DNA from: VGBV01 sp963813725
Lineage (GTDB): Bacteria > Actinomycetota > Thermoleophilia > Solirubrobacterales > 70-9
DNA length: 64,000 nt
Assembly: GCA_963813725.1 (NCBI GenBank)
Contig: CAWFAI010000014.1
Coordinates: forward strand, 1-64,000
Reading direction: 5' to 3'
Shown: one piece after another, positions 40,458 through 49,360 of the stretch
How positions within the stretch are numbered: position 1 is the stretch's first letter
How the letters are laid out: every line of letters begins with the position of its first letter
The notes under the pieces: generated by a model
What the model was told of the DNA's origin: nothing
Seen by the model: only the letters and a program-made list of their open reading frames with translations
Databases searched by the model: none
Program-made: the position numbers and the translations under genes

Positions 40458-40468
40458 GCTTGGCGACT

Positions 40469-41050
40469 GTGAGCAGGACCCAGTACTACTGCGCGGCCAC
40501 GCTCGACGGCTACATCGCCGACCCCGACGACGGCATCGACTGGCTGATGGGCTACGAGGGCAGCTTCGAGGGCAAGGGCGCCGAGCCCGGCCCGATGAGC
40601 GACGGCGGATCCTACGATCGCTTCTACGAAGGTGTCGGCGCGCTGGTCAGCGGCTCGACCACCTACGAGTTCGTGATCGACCACCTGGGCACCGAAGGCG
40701 AGTGGCCCTACGCCGGCAAGCCCTACTGGGTGATGAGCTCGCGCGAGCTTCCCCAGCCCCCGGGCGACCACGACGTGCGGATCGTCGAGGCCGGGGCAGC
40801 GGACGTGCACGAGCAGATGGTCGCCGCGGCCGGGGGCCGCAACATCTGGATCGTCGGCGGCGGCAACGTCGCCTCGCAGTTCGCCGACGCCGGTCTGCTG
40901 GACGAGCTACTGCTGACCGTCGTCCCGGTCGTGCTGGGGGCGGGCAAGCCCCTGTTTGACCGCCGGCTTCCCGGCGGTCCCATGCAGCTGACGGGCACCA
41001 CGCCCTTCGAGACCGGCATGGTCGAGCTCCGCTACGAGATCAAGCGCTGA
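40469..41050 (+). CDS. RibD/DHFR-fold reductase-like protein
   Basis: 193 aa: YYCAATLDGYIADPDDGIDWL at the N-terminus, a GSTTYEFVI strand, YWVMSSRELPQPPG, and NIWIVGGGNVASQFADAGLLDEL with VVPVVLGAGKPLF. This is the pattern of the dihydrofolate reductase/RibD C-terminal family common in actinobacteria; it probably binds NADPH. TAGGCT (40455-40460) overlaps the preceding remnant and lies 8 nt before the GTG. Confidence 0.88.
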   Translation: MSRTQYYCAATLDGYIADPDDGIDWLMGYEGSFEGKGAEPGPMSDGGSYDRFYEGVGALVSGSTTYEFVIDHLGTEGEWPYAGKPYWVMSSRELPQPPGDHDVRIVEAGAADVHEQMVAAAGGRNIWIVGGGNVASQFADAGLLDELLLTVVPVVLGAGKPLFDRRLPGGPMQLTGTTPFETGMVELRYEIKR

Positions 41051-41683
41051 GTAGGGCTCGCCCGGCTCTGCCGCGGTCGGACGCTCACCTTTCTGGGAGG
41101 CCCAGCGGGTGCGCTCGCGAACGCCGTCGGCCCCCGCCGCCGCGAAGCCGAGCCCGTGGGCCGGTCTCGGCGCCGGGAAGTTCGCGGGATGCCGCCGCAG
41201 GTCGCGCAGCAGCCAGCGCAGCGAGGCGAGCCCCGCCAGCGCGACGATGCCCAGCACGGCCACCTCGGACGCCTGGTGGTGGCGAGCGACCTCGATCGCG
41301 ACTATCAGCAGCCCCAGCACGACCATCACGGCCGACAGCGTGCGATGGAAGCGGCCGGCCTCGGAGTGGGGCCAGGGGTCGAGCGGGCGCGTGATCTCGC
41401 GGCCGCGGTCCGAGTCGGTGCAGGCGTGCTTGCGGTGGCAGGCGTTGCAGATCTGCGGCTTCGCCCGATAGCGCACGATGCGCCGCTCGCGGTCGAATTC
41501 ATGCGGCCACAGCGCCTCGCCCTCCGGGCAGACCCAGCTGTCGGTGGCAGGGTCGTAGTCGAAGCCGGCGGTGCGGAAGCGAAGCGAGCGCCGATGGGTG
41601 TGAGCGGAGAGCCATTCCAGCAGGAAAGCCCCGGCGATAAGCGCAAGCGCGTAGCCCGCGGCGAGGAGCACCTCGAGGTTCAC
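40907..41683 (-). CDS. two-helix membrane protein with a Cys/His cluster, partner of the NO reductase gene
   Basis: 258 aa. Helices lie at about residues 5-24 and 118-150. Between them is WVCPEGEALWPHEFD with PQICNACHRKHACTDSD, giving C, CxxC, H and C residues that could bind a metal. It resembles the processed zinc-ribbon segment seen in some transposase-derived proteins, but the membrane helices argue for a membrane role. It starts by GTGA overlap with the qNOR gene. The last 48 codons run antisense through the RibD-like gene, so the true C-terminus may be shorter. Confidence 0.6.
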   Translation of the reverse strand: MNLEVLLAAGYALALIAGAFLLEWLSAHTHRRSLRFRTAGFDYDPATDSWVCPEGEALWPHEFDRERRIVRYRAKPQICNACHRKHACTDSDRGREITRPLDPWPHSEAGRFHRTLSAVMVVLGLLIVAIEVARHHQASEVAVLGIVALAGLASLRWLLRDLRRHPANFPAPRPAHGLGFAAAGADGVRERTRWASQKGERPTAAEPGEPYSALDLVAELDHAGLEGRGARQLHGTAGKPAVKQGLARPQHDRDDGQQ

Positions 41684-44073
41684 GTGGACCTCGCGGCGGT
41701 CGCCTCGGCCTCGTCGGCCCGAGCGACCCCGGTGGGCTCGGTGATGTCGGTGAAGAGGATGTCCTCGGGCTCATCGAGCGTGACGCGCTTGACCGTGTGC
41801 CGGATGCCGAGGTAGGTGATGTAGAGCGCCGGCAGGGCGCCGCCGACGATGAAGACGATGTCACCGGGCAGCCGCAGCCACTCGATCAGGGTGTTGGTGT
41901 CGTTGGTCAGGAACTCGAGCTCGCGAGCTTCGAAGTAGCCGTCGGCCACCGACTTGTAGAGCTGGAGGAAGCCGAGCGGCAGGAGCGTCGCAAAGCACAT
42001 CCACGCGAGCCCGACGTTCGTGCACCAGAAGCAGATCTTGGCCCAGCGCTCAGGCCACTTGTCGGCCGGGATGATGTAGCGCAGGCAGAACATCGCAAGC
42101 CCCAGGGCGAGCATCCCGTACACGCCCATCATTGCCGCGTGGCCGTGGTTTGCCGTCAGCGCCGTGCCGATCTCGTAGTAGGAGACGATTGGCAGATTGA
42201 TCAGGAAGCCGAAGATCCCGGCGCCCACGAAGTTCCAGAACCCGACCGCGACCAGGAACATCACCGCCCAGCGGTGGGGGAAGGGCGTCTTCGAGCGCGA
42301 CTCCTGGGCGGCGCCGAGCTGCAGGAACGACCAGGCCTCGACCGTGAGGAAGGTGAGCGGGATCACCTCCGCCGCCGAGAAGAAGGCGCCGAGTGCCATG
42401 TGCTCGGCCGGCTCGCCGGAGAAGTAGAGGTGGTGCATGGTGCCGACGACGCCGCCGATCGAGTAGAGGATCACGTCCAGGAAGACGACGGCCAGGGCGA
42501 CCTTCTCGCGCACGACCCCGAGCAGCACGAACATGTAGGCGACCATGACCGTGGTGAACAGCTCCAGGAAGTCCTCGACCCAGAGGTGGACCACCCAGAA
42601 GCGCCAGAACTCGGTCGTCGTGAAGTTGTCCCCGGTCCGGGCGATCAGGCCGACCGCGTAGAACGCCGGGATCGCGCAGGCCGCGAGGAAGAACAGCCAC
42701 GGCATGTTGCCGGCGGTCTCTCCCTTCAAGCGCTTCCGCAGGACGCGGAAGAGCATGAAGACCCAGAAGCAGAGCCCGATCACCAGCAGCACCTGGTAGA
42801 GGCGGGCCAGATCCAGGTACTCGAACCCCTGCAGCCCGAACCAGTTGGATGCCGCGTCCTCGAGCACGCCGTGCACTCCCAGGTAGGAGCCGATCAGAGT
42901 CCCGAAGACCACGATCGCCAGCGCCCCGAGCAGTGCGAACGCCATCTTGCCCTGGTGCTTCGGCTCGCGCTTGGCGATCATCGGTGCCAGGAAGATCCCC
43001 GCGGCGACGAACGAGGTCGCGACCCAGAACAGCGCCAGCTGGACGTGCCAGGTGCGCATCAGGTTGAACGGCAGGATCGCGGCCAGGTCGATGCCGAAGA
43101 AGTCGGCGATGTCGGCGCGGTAGTGCTGCGAGGCCGCCCCGACCATCACCTGGATCAGGAACAGCGCAGCCATCACGAAGAAGAACCACGCCGTGGCACG
43201 CTGGGCAGGGGTGAGCGCGACGTCACCGGGTGAGCGGAAGCTGAGCGTCGCCTGCTCGCGGCCCTGCCATCCCAGCCGGCCGCCCCAGCGCCCGAAAGCG
43301 GCGAACAGCAGCCCGATCCCACCGAGCAGGGCGATCAGAGAGGCGACCGACCAGACGATCACGTTCGCGGTCGGCTCGTTTTCGACGCGCGGCTCCGGCG
43401 GCCAGTTGTTCGTGTAGGTGTAGTCGTGCCCCGGCCGCTCGGTGGAGCCGGCCCAGGCCGTCCAGGCGAAGAAGGAGGTCAGCTGGCGAAGCTCGGTCGG
43501 GTCGGTGATCGCGTCCGGACGGAGCCCGTTCTTGGTGGTCGGCTCGGAGAAGAGGTCGCTGTAGTGGGTGACGAGCCGCTCGAACGCCGCGGACTCGGCG
43601 GCGCTCAGCGTCACCGTCTCGGTGTCCTCGTCGTAGGTGTTGGTGCGGAAGTCCTCGACCGTGCGGCGGGCGGCCGAGTCGGACTCGCTGCCGCCGTAGG
43701 ACTCCCTGACCATGTCCGTGGACCGGCGCAGGTAGTCCGCGGTGAAATCCGGCCCGAGGTAGGCGCCGTGGCCGAAGACGCTGCCGTACTCCATCAGGCC
43801 GTTGTGGAGGAAGACCTTCTGCCCCTCGGAGACATCGTCGCCGGTGTAGAGCACCTCGCCCGAGGGGTCCACGACCTCGACCGGCACCGGCGGCTTGGCC
43901 ATGTAGCTGCGATAGGCGAGCAGCCCGAGGATGAAGAAGCCGATCAGGAAGACGAGGGCCGCCCCCTGGACCCAGCCCCTCGAGACCAGCAGCTCGCGCT
44001 TCCCCGACCCCTCCTCCTGAGCCGCAGGGAATCCCTCAACGCCGCCGGTGCGGGACGAGCGCGACCGGTTCAT
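41680..44073 (-). CDS. norB: quinol-dependent nitric oxide reductase (qNOR, NorZ-type)
   Basis: 797 aa. A long N-terminal extension has one helix and a NGLMEYGSVFGHGAYLGPD segment, as in qNOR. Twelve to thirteen heme-copper oxidase-type helices follow with RTWHVQLALFW, VVHLWVEDFLELF (ligands and conserved Glu), GGVVGTMHHLYF (the HH pair) and ALTANHGHAAMMGVYG. It reduces NO to N2O using quinol, for detoxification or denitrification. On the minus strand TAAGGT stands 6 nt before the ATG. It is divergent from the flavoprotein at 44148. Confidence 0.92.
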   Translation of the reverse strand: MNRSRSSRTGGVEGFPAAQEEGSGKRELLVSRGWVQGAALVFLIGFFILGLLAYRSYMAKPPVPVEVVDPSGEVLYTGDDVSEGQKVFLHNGLMEYGSVFGHGAYLGPDFTADYLRRSTDMVRESYGGSESDSAARRTVEDFRTNTYDEDTETVTLSAAESAAFERLVTHYSDLFSEPTTKNGLRPDAITDPTELRQLTSFFAWTAWAGSTERPGHDYTYTNNWPPEPRVENEPTANVIVWSVASLIALLGGIGLLFAAFGRWGGRLGWQGREQATLSFRSPGDVALTPAQRATAWFFFVMAALFLIQVMVGAASQHYRADIADFFGIDLAAILPFNLMRTWHVQLALFWVATSFVAAGIFLAPMIAKREPKHQGKMAFALLGALAIVVFGTLIGSYLGVHGVLEDAASNWFGLQGFEYLDLARLYQVLLVIGLCFWVFMLFRVLRKRLKGETAGNMPWLFFLAACAIPAFYAVGLIARTGDNFTTTEFWRFWVVHLWVEDFLELFTTVMVAYMFVLLGVVREKVALAVVFLDVILYSIGGVVGTMHHLYFSGEPAEHMALGAFFSAAEVIPLTFLTVEAWSFLQLGAAQESRSKTPFPHRWAVMFLVAVGFWNFVGAGIFGFLINLPIVSYYEIGTALTANHGHAAMMGVYGMLALGLAMFCLRYIIPADKWPERWAKICFWCTNVGLAWMCFATLLPLGFLQLYKSVADGYFEARELEFLTNDTNTLIEWLRLPGDIVFIVGGALPALYITYLGIRHTVKRVTLDEPEDILFTDITEPTGVARADEAEATAARST

Positions 44074-44147
44074 GGGTGCACCTTATAGCCCGTGACCTGC
44101 GGTGGGACAAGGCTCGCCCGGAGCTTGTGCGCGATGATGCGGCAGCC

Positions 44148-45386
44148 ATGAGCGGCGGCATCTCCCAAGGAAAGAGCCGCGTCCTGATCGCGGGCGGCGG
44201 TGTGACCGGACTCGAGACGCTGCTCGCGCTCAGCGACATGGCCGGCGACCGGGTCGAGCTGACCCTGCTCTCGCCCGAGCCCGACTTCGTCTACAAGCCG
44301 CTGCTGGTGGGGGAGCCGTTCGGCGAAGGGCCGGCGGATCACCACGAGCTCGCTCCGCTCGCGGAGCAGATGGGGGCCCGGTTCGTGCAACGCGCCCTGA
44401 GTGCGGTTCGCTCCGCAGACCACGCGGTCGAGCTCGACGACGGCTCGACGTTGGAGTACGACTACCTGGTCGTCTGCGCGGGCGGGCGCTACAAGCCGGC
44501 GCTGGAGGGGGCGACCACATTTCCGTCCCCGGGCGAGCCCTTCAGCGCTGACGAGGTGCTCGACCGAGCCGAAGCTAGGGGTCACCGCTTGGCGTTCATA
44601 GTCCCGGCGGGCGTGACCTGGTCGCTGCCGCTCTACGAGATCGCCTTGATGACCCAGCGCCGCGCCACGTCACGGGGCCTCGACGTCAAGATCGCGATCA
44701 TCACGCCCGAGCCCGCCCCCCTGGCCGTCTTCGGGGTCGCTGCGAGCGCGGCGATCGACGAGCTGCTGCGAGCGAGGCGGATCGAGGTCATCCCCGGCTC
44801 GACTGTGCGAGAGCTCGACGGTCGCGGAATCAAGCTGAGCCCGGGGGATCGAGCGCTGAGCCCGGCGGAGGCGGTGGCGCTGCCGGTGATGGAAGGGCCC
44901 GAGATCGATGGTCTGCCGGCCGACGAACGGGGGTTCATCCCGGTTGATGATCACGCCAGGGTCAAGGGAGCGGAGGACGTGTACGCGGCGGGCGACGGCA
45001 CGAACTTCCCGATAAAGCAGGGCGGGCTCGGCACCCAGCAAGCCGACGCAGCCGCCGAGCACATCGCCCACCGGGTCGGCGTGAGCGGGGATCCCGAGCC
45101 GTTCAGGCCCGTCCTCCGCGGCAAGCTGCTGACGGGCGACGAATCGGTCCACCTGAGCGCCGACGTAGCCGGAGGACGCGGCGAAGGGGAGGCGTCATCG
45201 GATTGCCTGTGGTGGCCGCCGCACAAGATCAGCGCCCGCTACCTCGCGCCCTTCCTCTACCACGGAGAGGTGCACGATGAGCCGCAGCCGCCCCGCCGCT
45301 CTCTCGACGTCGAGGTTGCCCTGCCCAAGGAGTGGCACGAGGAACCTATGGCACTCGATCCATACGGACCTCCCGGCGCCCGATAG
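44148..45386 (+). CDS. FAD-dependent pyridine nucleotide-disulfide oxidoreductase (NDH-2/SQR-like)
   Basis: 412 aa. RVLIAGGGVTGLETLLAL is the first dinucleotide-binding site, YDYLVVCAGGRYKPAL follows, and DVYAAGDGTNFPIKQGGL near residue 285 is the FAD-binding C-terminal motif. No redox Cys pair of a disulfide reductase is seen. Type II NADH dehydrogenases and sulfide:quinone reductases share this layout. The ATG at 44148 directly precedes the FAD motif and is 9 nt after GATGAT. It is divergent from the qNOR gene and may feed the same quinone pool (inference). Confidence 0.85.
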   Translation: MSGGISQGKSRVLIAGGGVTGLETLLALSDMAGDRVELTLLSPEPDFVYKPLLVGEPFGEGPADHHELAPLAEQMGARFVQRALSAVRSADHAVELDDGSTLEYDYLVVCAGGRYKPALEGATTFPSPGEPFSADEVLDRAEARGHRLAFIVPAGVTWSLPLYEIALMTQRRATSRGLDVKIAIITPEPAPLAVFGVAASAAIDELLRARRIEVIPGSTVRELDGRGIKLSPGDRALSPAEAVALPVMEGPEIDGLPADERGFIPVDDHARVKGAEDVYAAGDGTNFPIKQGGLGTQQADAAAEHIAHRVGVSGDPEPFRPVLRGKLLTGDESVHLSADVAGGRGEGEASSDCLWWPPHKISARYLAPFLYHGEVHDEPQPPRRSLDVEVALPKEWHEEPMALDPYGPPGAR

Positions 45387-45394
45387 AGAGCGTT

Positions 45395-46345
45395 TCAGGT
45401 GGCGAGGGGTATCGCTATCGCCAGGTAGACGGCGATCGAGAGCAGGTCTTGGATCACCGTGGCCAGGGGCCCGGATCCGAACGCGGGATCGGCCCCAAGG
45501 CGCTGAAACAGCGAGGGCAGGGCGATCGCTACCAGCGTTGAGATTGAACAGCTCGCGAACAGGGCCAAAGCGACCGCCACCGCCACCCCGGCATCCCCAT
45601 AGCCGACAATCACGAATGGCAAGAACAGGGCTCCGACGACGACGCCGGTGATGGCCCCGGTCACAACCTCGCGGAGAAGGACGTCGCGGACCGCGACCCC
45701 GACCGAGAGGCCACGGATCAGGATTGCTTCGGTCTGCGTTCCCACGGCGTCGGCCATGTAGACAACGGCCGGCACGAAGAAGGCGAGGATGACCTTGGCA
45801 TCGAGTTCCTCCTCGAAGGAACCCACCAGCACGGCCGAGGCCATCGCCCCGACCAACCCGACCAGAAGCCAGGGCAGGCGGTGGTAGAGGCGGCGCATGA
45901 CAGGTTCCTCCGCCGCCCGTCGCGCGCGCCCCGCCCCGGCCAGGAAGCCTCCTAGGCGAGCGAGGTCTTCCAGGTGCTCCTCGAGCAGCACCCCGAGCAT
46001 GCGTTTCGGGGGGATCAATCCCACGAAACCCCCGTCAACATCCACGACCGCGAGGCTGCCCCGGCCCCGCTCGGCCATCAACGACGCGGCGATCTCCTGG
46101 TTCGCATCGGGCGCCACGGTTGGCGGGCTGGTGTCGGCCAGGGTGGAGACTTTCGCCTCGGGATCTGCGGCGAGCAACGCTTCCATCGGCACGATGCCGA
46201 CCAGCGCGCCGCGATCGAGGACCGCGATGTCCGCCGCCGAGTCGAAGTCATCTCCGGCAAGAGACTTGCGTATCTCGCCCACGGTCGCTGTTGGCCCGGC
46301 GGTCGGCACGCGCATCGTGGCGTGCTCCCTGGCGACCCCGCTCAC
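45395..46345 (-). CDS. MgtE-family magnesium transporter without the N-terminal domain
   Basis: 316 aa. Two CBS domains span about residues 15-125 (DIAVLDRGALVGIVPME and SLAVVDVDGGFVGLIPP). Five helices follow with LPWLLVGLVGAMASAVL, YMADAVGTQTEAILIRGL (the conserved GTQT pore loop) and DLLSIAVYLAIAIP. The superhelical MgtE_N domain, which acts as a Mg2+ sensor, is missing. The GTG start overlaps the TGA of the VIT gene (GTGA), so the two are probably an operon. Confidence 0.85.
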   Translation of the reverse strand: MSGVAREHATMRVPTAGPTATVGEIRKSLAGDDFDSAADIAVLDRGALVGIVPMEALLAADPEAKVSTLADTSPPTVAPDANQEIAASLMAERGRGSLAVVDVDGGFVGLIPPKRMLGVLLEEHLEDLARLGGFLAGAGRARRAAEEPVMRRLYHRLPWLLVGLVGAMASAVLVGSFEEELDAKVILAFFVPAVVYMADAVGTQTEAILIRGLSVGVAVRDVLLREVVTGAITGVVVGALFLPFVIVGYGDAGVAVAVALALFASCSISTLVAIALPSLFQRLGADPAFGSGPLATVIQDLLSIAVYLAIAIPLAT

Positions 46346-47105
46346 GCGACGCCCTGTAACAGCACGCCGACCGCGAAGGCAAGGGCGGCGGCCGCTCCGC
46401 CGATCGCCGCCGTCTCCAGGCCCGACCGCCACGTCGGCTGGTCGACGAACCGGGCCTTGAGGCTGCCGACGGCGTAGAAGGCGACGCCGGTCATCACGGC
46501 GCTCCAGGCGAACGGTGCTGCGATCTCTCCCGGCGCCACGGCGTCGACGACGAAGACGGCCAGCGGCAGAAATCCGACGGTGACGAAGGCCAGGAGGGTT
46601 GCGCCGGCGGAACGCAGCGGCTCGTAGTTGTCCGCGCCGTAGCCGAGCTCGTCGGTCATCATCGTCTCCACCCATACCTTCGGGTCGGCGGTGATCGTCT
46701 CGACGACGCGGTCCAGATCGTCCCCGTCGAAGCCCTTGGCGGCGAAGATCTGGCGGATCTCCTCCCGCTCGCCCTCCGGGATCAGCGCGATCTGCCGCTC
46801 CTCGTCCCGTCGCGCTTTCTCGCGCCGCTGCTGCTCGGCTCGCGTACCGAGGAAGTTGCTCGCGGCCATGCTGAAGCCGTCGGCGATCAGGTTGGCGAAG
46901 CCGAGGATGATGATGACGCTGTCGCTGAGCCCCGCGCCGACCACGCCGGCGACGATGGCGAAGGTCGTCACGGCGCCGTCGATTCCTCCGTAAACGAAGT
47001 CGCGAAGGTGGCTCGGCCGCGGAGGAGACCCGAGCCGAGCCCGTACGCCCGCCGGGGTGTGCTGGGGAGCGAGGGATTCTCGGCCGGCTGCGCGTGCTCT
47101 GCCCA
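46342..47105 (-). CDS. VIT1/CCC1-family iron/manganese transporter-like membrane protein
   Basis: 254 aa. RDFVYGGIDGAVTTFAIVAG is the family N-terminal helix, FANLIADGFSMAASNFLG the second, then a cytoplasmic loop rich in E (EEIRQIFAAKGF, possible metal-binding domain), and three C-terminal helices. The start ATG at 47103-47105 is chosen because TAGCCT (minus strand, 47117-47122) lies 11 nt upstream. An open frame continues upstream into the methyltransferase, but only because of an indel in that gene. Confidence 0.85.
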
Positions 47106-47114
47106 TCGGCCCCC

Positions 47115-47946
47115 TCAGGCTAGGCCTGGTGTCATCCGCTGGCGTCGGGGACGCGGCCCACGCGCGAGCCAGGCACGCGCCGACAGCTCGAACGGCCCGC
47201 CGAGGCGAGCCGAGCCGACGCCGGTAGGAGTTCTTCAGCGCCGCTCTTTCGTCATCGGGAAGTGACGCGCAGTAGGCGCCAGCCGGACCGACGCCGGAGG
47301 TGAACGGTGCCCAGAGATCCTCGAAGTCCTCGTAGCCGGCGCGGACCACGATCGCATCCGTGCTCACCTCAATCAACCCCGCCTCATTGAAGAGCCGCGC
47401 GAGTGCGGCCGGCTCGCAGTACGGCATTCGCATGCCCTCGTCCTGCGATTCCGCCCGGCCCGGGTCCAGCTCGACAGCGGCGTCCCAGAAGGCACGGAGC
47501 ATGGTCATCTCGCCGGCGTAGTCCCAGACCGATGCTGCGATCTCGCCGCTCCCCCGTGTCACGCGCCGCATCTCCCGCAGGCCGGCCGGTGCGTCAGCGA
47601 GGAAGTTGAGCACGAGCTGGGAGAGGGTCGCATCGAAGGAGCCGTCCGTGAACGGCAGTTTCTCGGCGGACGCGACGCGCACGTCGGCACCGGGTACGCG
47701 CTCGCTGCACGCGCGCGCGAAGGGCTCGGACGGATCGACGGCTCCGACGCTCTCGCCTCCCACAACCTCCGCCAGCACCGCGGTCAGTGGTCCCGGGCCG
47801 CAGCCGACGTCCAGCACCCGCCATCCGGGGGCCACGGTCAGCCGTTCGAGCGTCGCCTCGGCAAGCGCGCGCCCGTAGCGACCCACGAACCGGTCGTAGG
47901 CCTCAGCCGGCTTCTGGAACGACGCCGAGTGCTCCTTCTCGGCCAC
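47115..47946 (-). CDS. class I SAM-dependent methyltransferase; one frameshift
   Basis: The frame from GTG 47944-47946 reads ERLTVAPGWRVLDVGCGPGPLTAV (SAM loop), GAVDPSEPFARACSERV, and SFDATLSQLVLNFLADA. Near 47210 the frame shifts: the alternative frame reads PFELSARAWLARGPRP and ends at TGA 47115-47117. This C-terminal ARAW segment is expected for this family. Substrate is unknown. TAGGAT (47953-47958) is 6 nt upstream. Confidence 0.82.
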
Positions 47947-47998
47947 GGCACGATCCTACGGGCGATCGCCAGAGGTGGCCGCTACCTGCGCTGCCTGA

Positions 47999-48085
47999 TC
48001 AGCAGGTAAGCCTCAACGGCCCCCGTGCATCAACCTTCGAGGCCTCAACCTGTTGACGGGCGGGTTCCAAATGCTCCTGCGACAT
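47999..48085 (-). pseudogene. orphan MSQE start fragment of the array family
   Basis: GGCG-ATG-TCGCAGGAG matches the start module of the array genes, but the reading (MSQEHLEPARQQ) leaves the family after four codons and stops at 28 codons. No GATACT hexamer is present. It is probably a decayed copy of the start module at the array edge. Confidence 0.4.
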
Positions 48086-48128
48086 CGCCGTCCGAGCCGA
48101 TTCGAAGCTACGGGGATAGGCTGTGCCC

Positions 48129-48359
48129 ATGGCCGCCAGCGAGCCCAACGCCGTGATCATCTTCGACAACGGCGACAGGAAGAACGTGCAGAGCACCGTT
48201 GAGCAGATCAGGAACGAGATCAGCGGAATAGCGACGCCGCAAGTTCCCCTGATCAAGGTCACTGAGACCGATGACGAAGTGGTCATGATCAACGCCGACC
48301 ACATCCGCGAAGTCCAGCAGTACGGGCCTCCCGAGCGACAGCCCCCACGCGGTAGCTGA
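48129..48359 (+). CDS. small soluble protein, unknown
   Basis: 76 aa starting MAASEPNAVIIFDNGDRK, with IKVTETDDEVVMINADHI and a Pro-rich tail; it looks like a small beta-alpha domain. TAGGCT (48117-48122) is 6 nt before the ATG. I do not recognise a family. Confidence 0.65.
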   Translation: MAASEPNAVIIFDNGDRKNVQSTVEQIRNEISGIATPQVPLIKVTETDDEVVMINADHIREVQQYGPPERQPPRGS

Positions 48360-48387
48360 TCGGCCCGGTTTTCGAGGTCCACAGCGG

Positions 48388-48786
48388 CTACTTCGATAGC
48401 CCAGCGGCTTCGAGGGCCTGAGCGCGTGTCTGGAAGTTTCGCCAGCGGACGATCCGGCCTTCTTGGATCGCAAAGAGGTGCGCGTCGGTCTCATCCATCT
48501 CGATGGCGCTACCGGATCCTCGACCCACCAAGCGGAGGGAAGCGAACACACCTTCATCTGTATCCCTTATCTCGACAGTCTCCGCTCGATGGAACTCCCA
48601 CGCTGCCAGAAATCCTTCGACCCACTGCCTCAGCTCGGCGCGACCACGAAACGGACCCGGCTCCGGGACGTCGGGTGGGAAAACGACCTCGCAGTCGGAA
48701 TCGAAGTATGCGAGAAACGCTTCGACATCACCGCGATTCCAAGCTTCGATGACGCGATCGACGAGTTGCCTGTTCTCCTCCGACAT
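48388..48786 (-). CDS. SnoaL-like protein, array unit 1
   Basis: 132 aa, intact: MSEENRQLVDRVIEAWNRGD at the N-terminus, YFDSDCEVVFPPDVPEPG, FRGRAELRQWVEGF, and a last strand IQEGRIVRWRNFQTRAQALEAAGLSK. This is the leftmost complete unit of the array. It has its own promoter (48796-48801) and a palindrome at 48816. Confidence 0.88.
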   Translation of the reverse strand: MSEENRQLVDRVIEAWNRGDVEAFLAYFDSDCEVVFPPDVPEPGPFRGRAELRQWVEGFLAAWEFHRAETVEIRDTDEGVFASLRLVGRGSGSAIEMDETDAHLFAIQEGRIVRWRNFQTRAQALEAAGLSK

Positions 48787-48795
48787 CGCCCGCGC

Positions 48796-48801
48796 AGTAT
48801 C
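48796..48801 (-). promoter_or_regulatory. -10 GATACT of array unit 1
   Basis: GATACT on the minus strand, then 9 nt (GCGCGGGCG), then ATG. The palindrome 48816-48831 sits about 14 nt further upstream, over the expected -35. Confidence 0.65.
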
Positions 48802-48815
48802 TCGCGGAAACCGCC

Positions 48816-48831
48816 GCTTTCCATGCGAAGC
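48816..48831. repeat. 16-nt palindrome copy
   Basis: GCTTTCCATGCGAAGC, one mismatch in the stem. On the minus strand it carries the GCATGG centre. Confidence 0.55.
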
Positions 48832-48916
48832 AGTACTGCCCGGCCTCCCACCCTTCCGCCGATAAACCGGAGGGACTCGCTCTGCCGGTGATCGAGGTCG
48901 CGGCGTGACCGCGCAG
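48832..48916 (-). repeat. array spacer copy 1
   Basis: Conserved spacer between units 2 and 1, including GATAAACCGGAGGG (48861-48874) and the flank GGTGATCGAGGTCGCGGCG, which recurs at 53217, 63011 and 63520. Confidence 0.65.
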
Positions 48917-49312
48917 CTACTCCGACAGCCCGACGGCTTCGAGGGCTTCGGCCTCTGTCGTGAAGACGCGCCACCAGACGCACTTCCCGTCTCGCCACTT
49001 GGTCACGTGCCAGACCGGGTCGACAAGTGGCGTGTCACTGGCAGCCCCGTGTGCGCGAGCCTCGAAGCGGCAGAGGACCACATTTCCGAGATCACGGGCC
49101 TCTTCGACATCGATCGTGTAGTCGGGAAAGGACCCGAGGAAGTCGTCCCACCAGCGGCGTATCGCCTCCAAGCCGCGGTACCCGCCCTCGACGGCCACGA
49201 TGCGGGAGTGCGCCTCCACCTCGTCATCCATGAGCGCCAGGAAGGCGTCTTGGTCGCGCCGGTTGAAGGCGTCAACACTTTGCCGCAACAGCTCGACGTT
49301 CTCCTTCGACAT
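48917..49312 (-). CDS. SnoaL-like protein, array unit 2
   Basis: 131 aa, intact: MSKENVELLRQSVDAFNRRD, ALMDDEVEAHSRIVAVEGG, YRGLEAIRRWWDDF, WHVTKWRDGKCVWWRVF, ending EALEAVGLSE. The closest relative in the window is unit 18 (both have AVEGGY and IRRWW). Confidence 0.9.
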   Translation of the reverse strand: MSKENVELLRQSVDAFNRRDQDAFLALMDDEVEAHSRIVAVEGGYRGLEAIRRWWDDFLGSFPDYTIDVEEARDLGNVVLCRFEARAHGAASDTPLVDPVWHVTKWRDGKCVWWRVFTTEAEALEAVGLSE

Positions 49313-49321
49313 CGCCCACGC

Positions 49322-49327
49322 AGTATC
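49322..49327 (-). promoter_or_regulatory. -10 GATACT of array unit 2
   Basis: GATACT, 9 nt (GCGTGGGCG), ATG. The perfect palindrome 49341-49360 ends 13 nt upstream of the hexamer. Confidence 0.68.
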
Positions 49328-49340
49328 TCGCGACGGAGTG

Positions 49341-49360
49341 CTGCTTTCCACGCAAAGCAG
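49341..49360. repeat. 16-nt palindrome copy, 7-bp perfect stem
   Basis: CTGCTTTCCACGCAAAGCAG: CTGCTTT pairs with AAAGCAG around a 6-nt centre. Confidence 0.65.

Noticed and set aside
41797..43233. 478-codon plus-strand frame inside the NO reductase gene
   Set aside because: Antisense to a strongly conserved heme-copper oxidase-type protein; composition is an Asp/Glu/His/Arg-rich shadow.
46342..47946. A 534-aa methyltransferase-VIT fusion protein
   Set aside because: The open frame is continuous only because the methyltransferase is frameshifted near 47210. Its expected C-terminus ends at TGA 47115-47117, and the VIT gene has its own start and -10.
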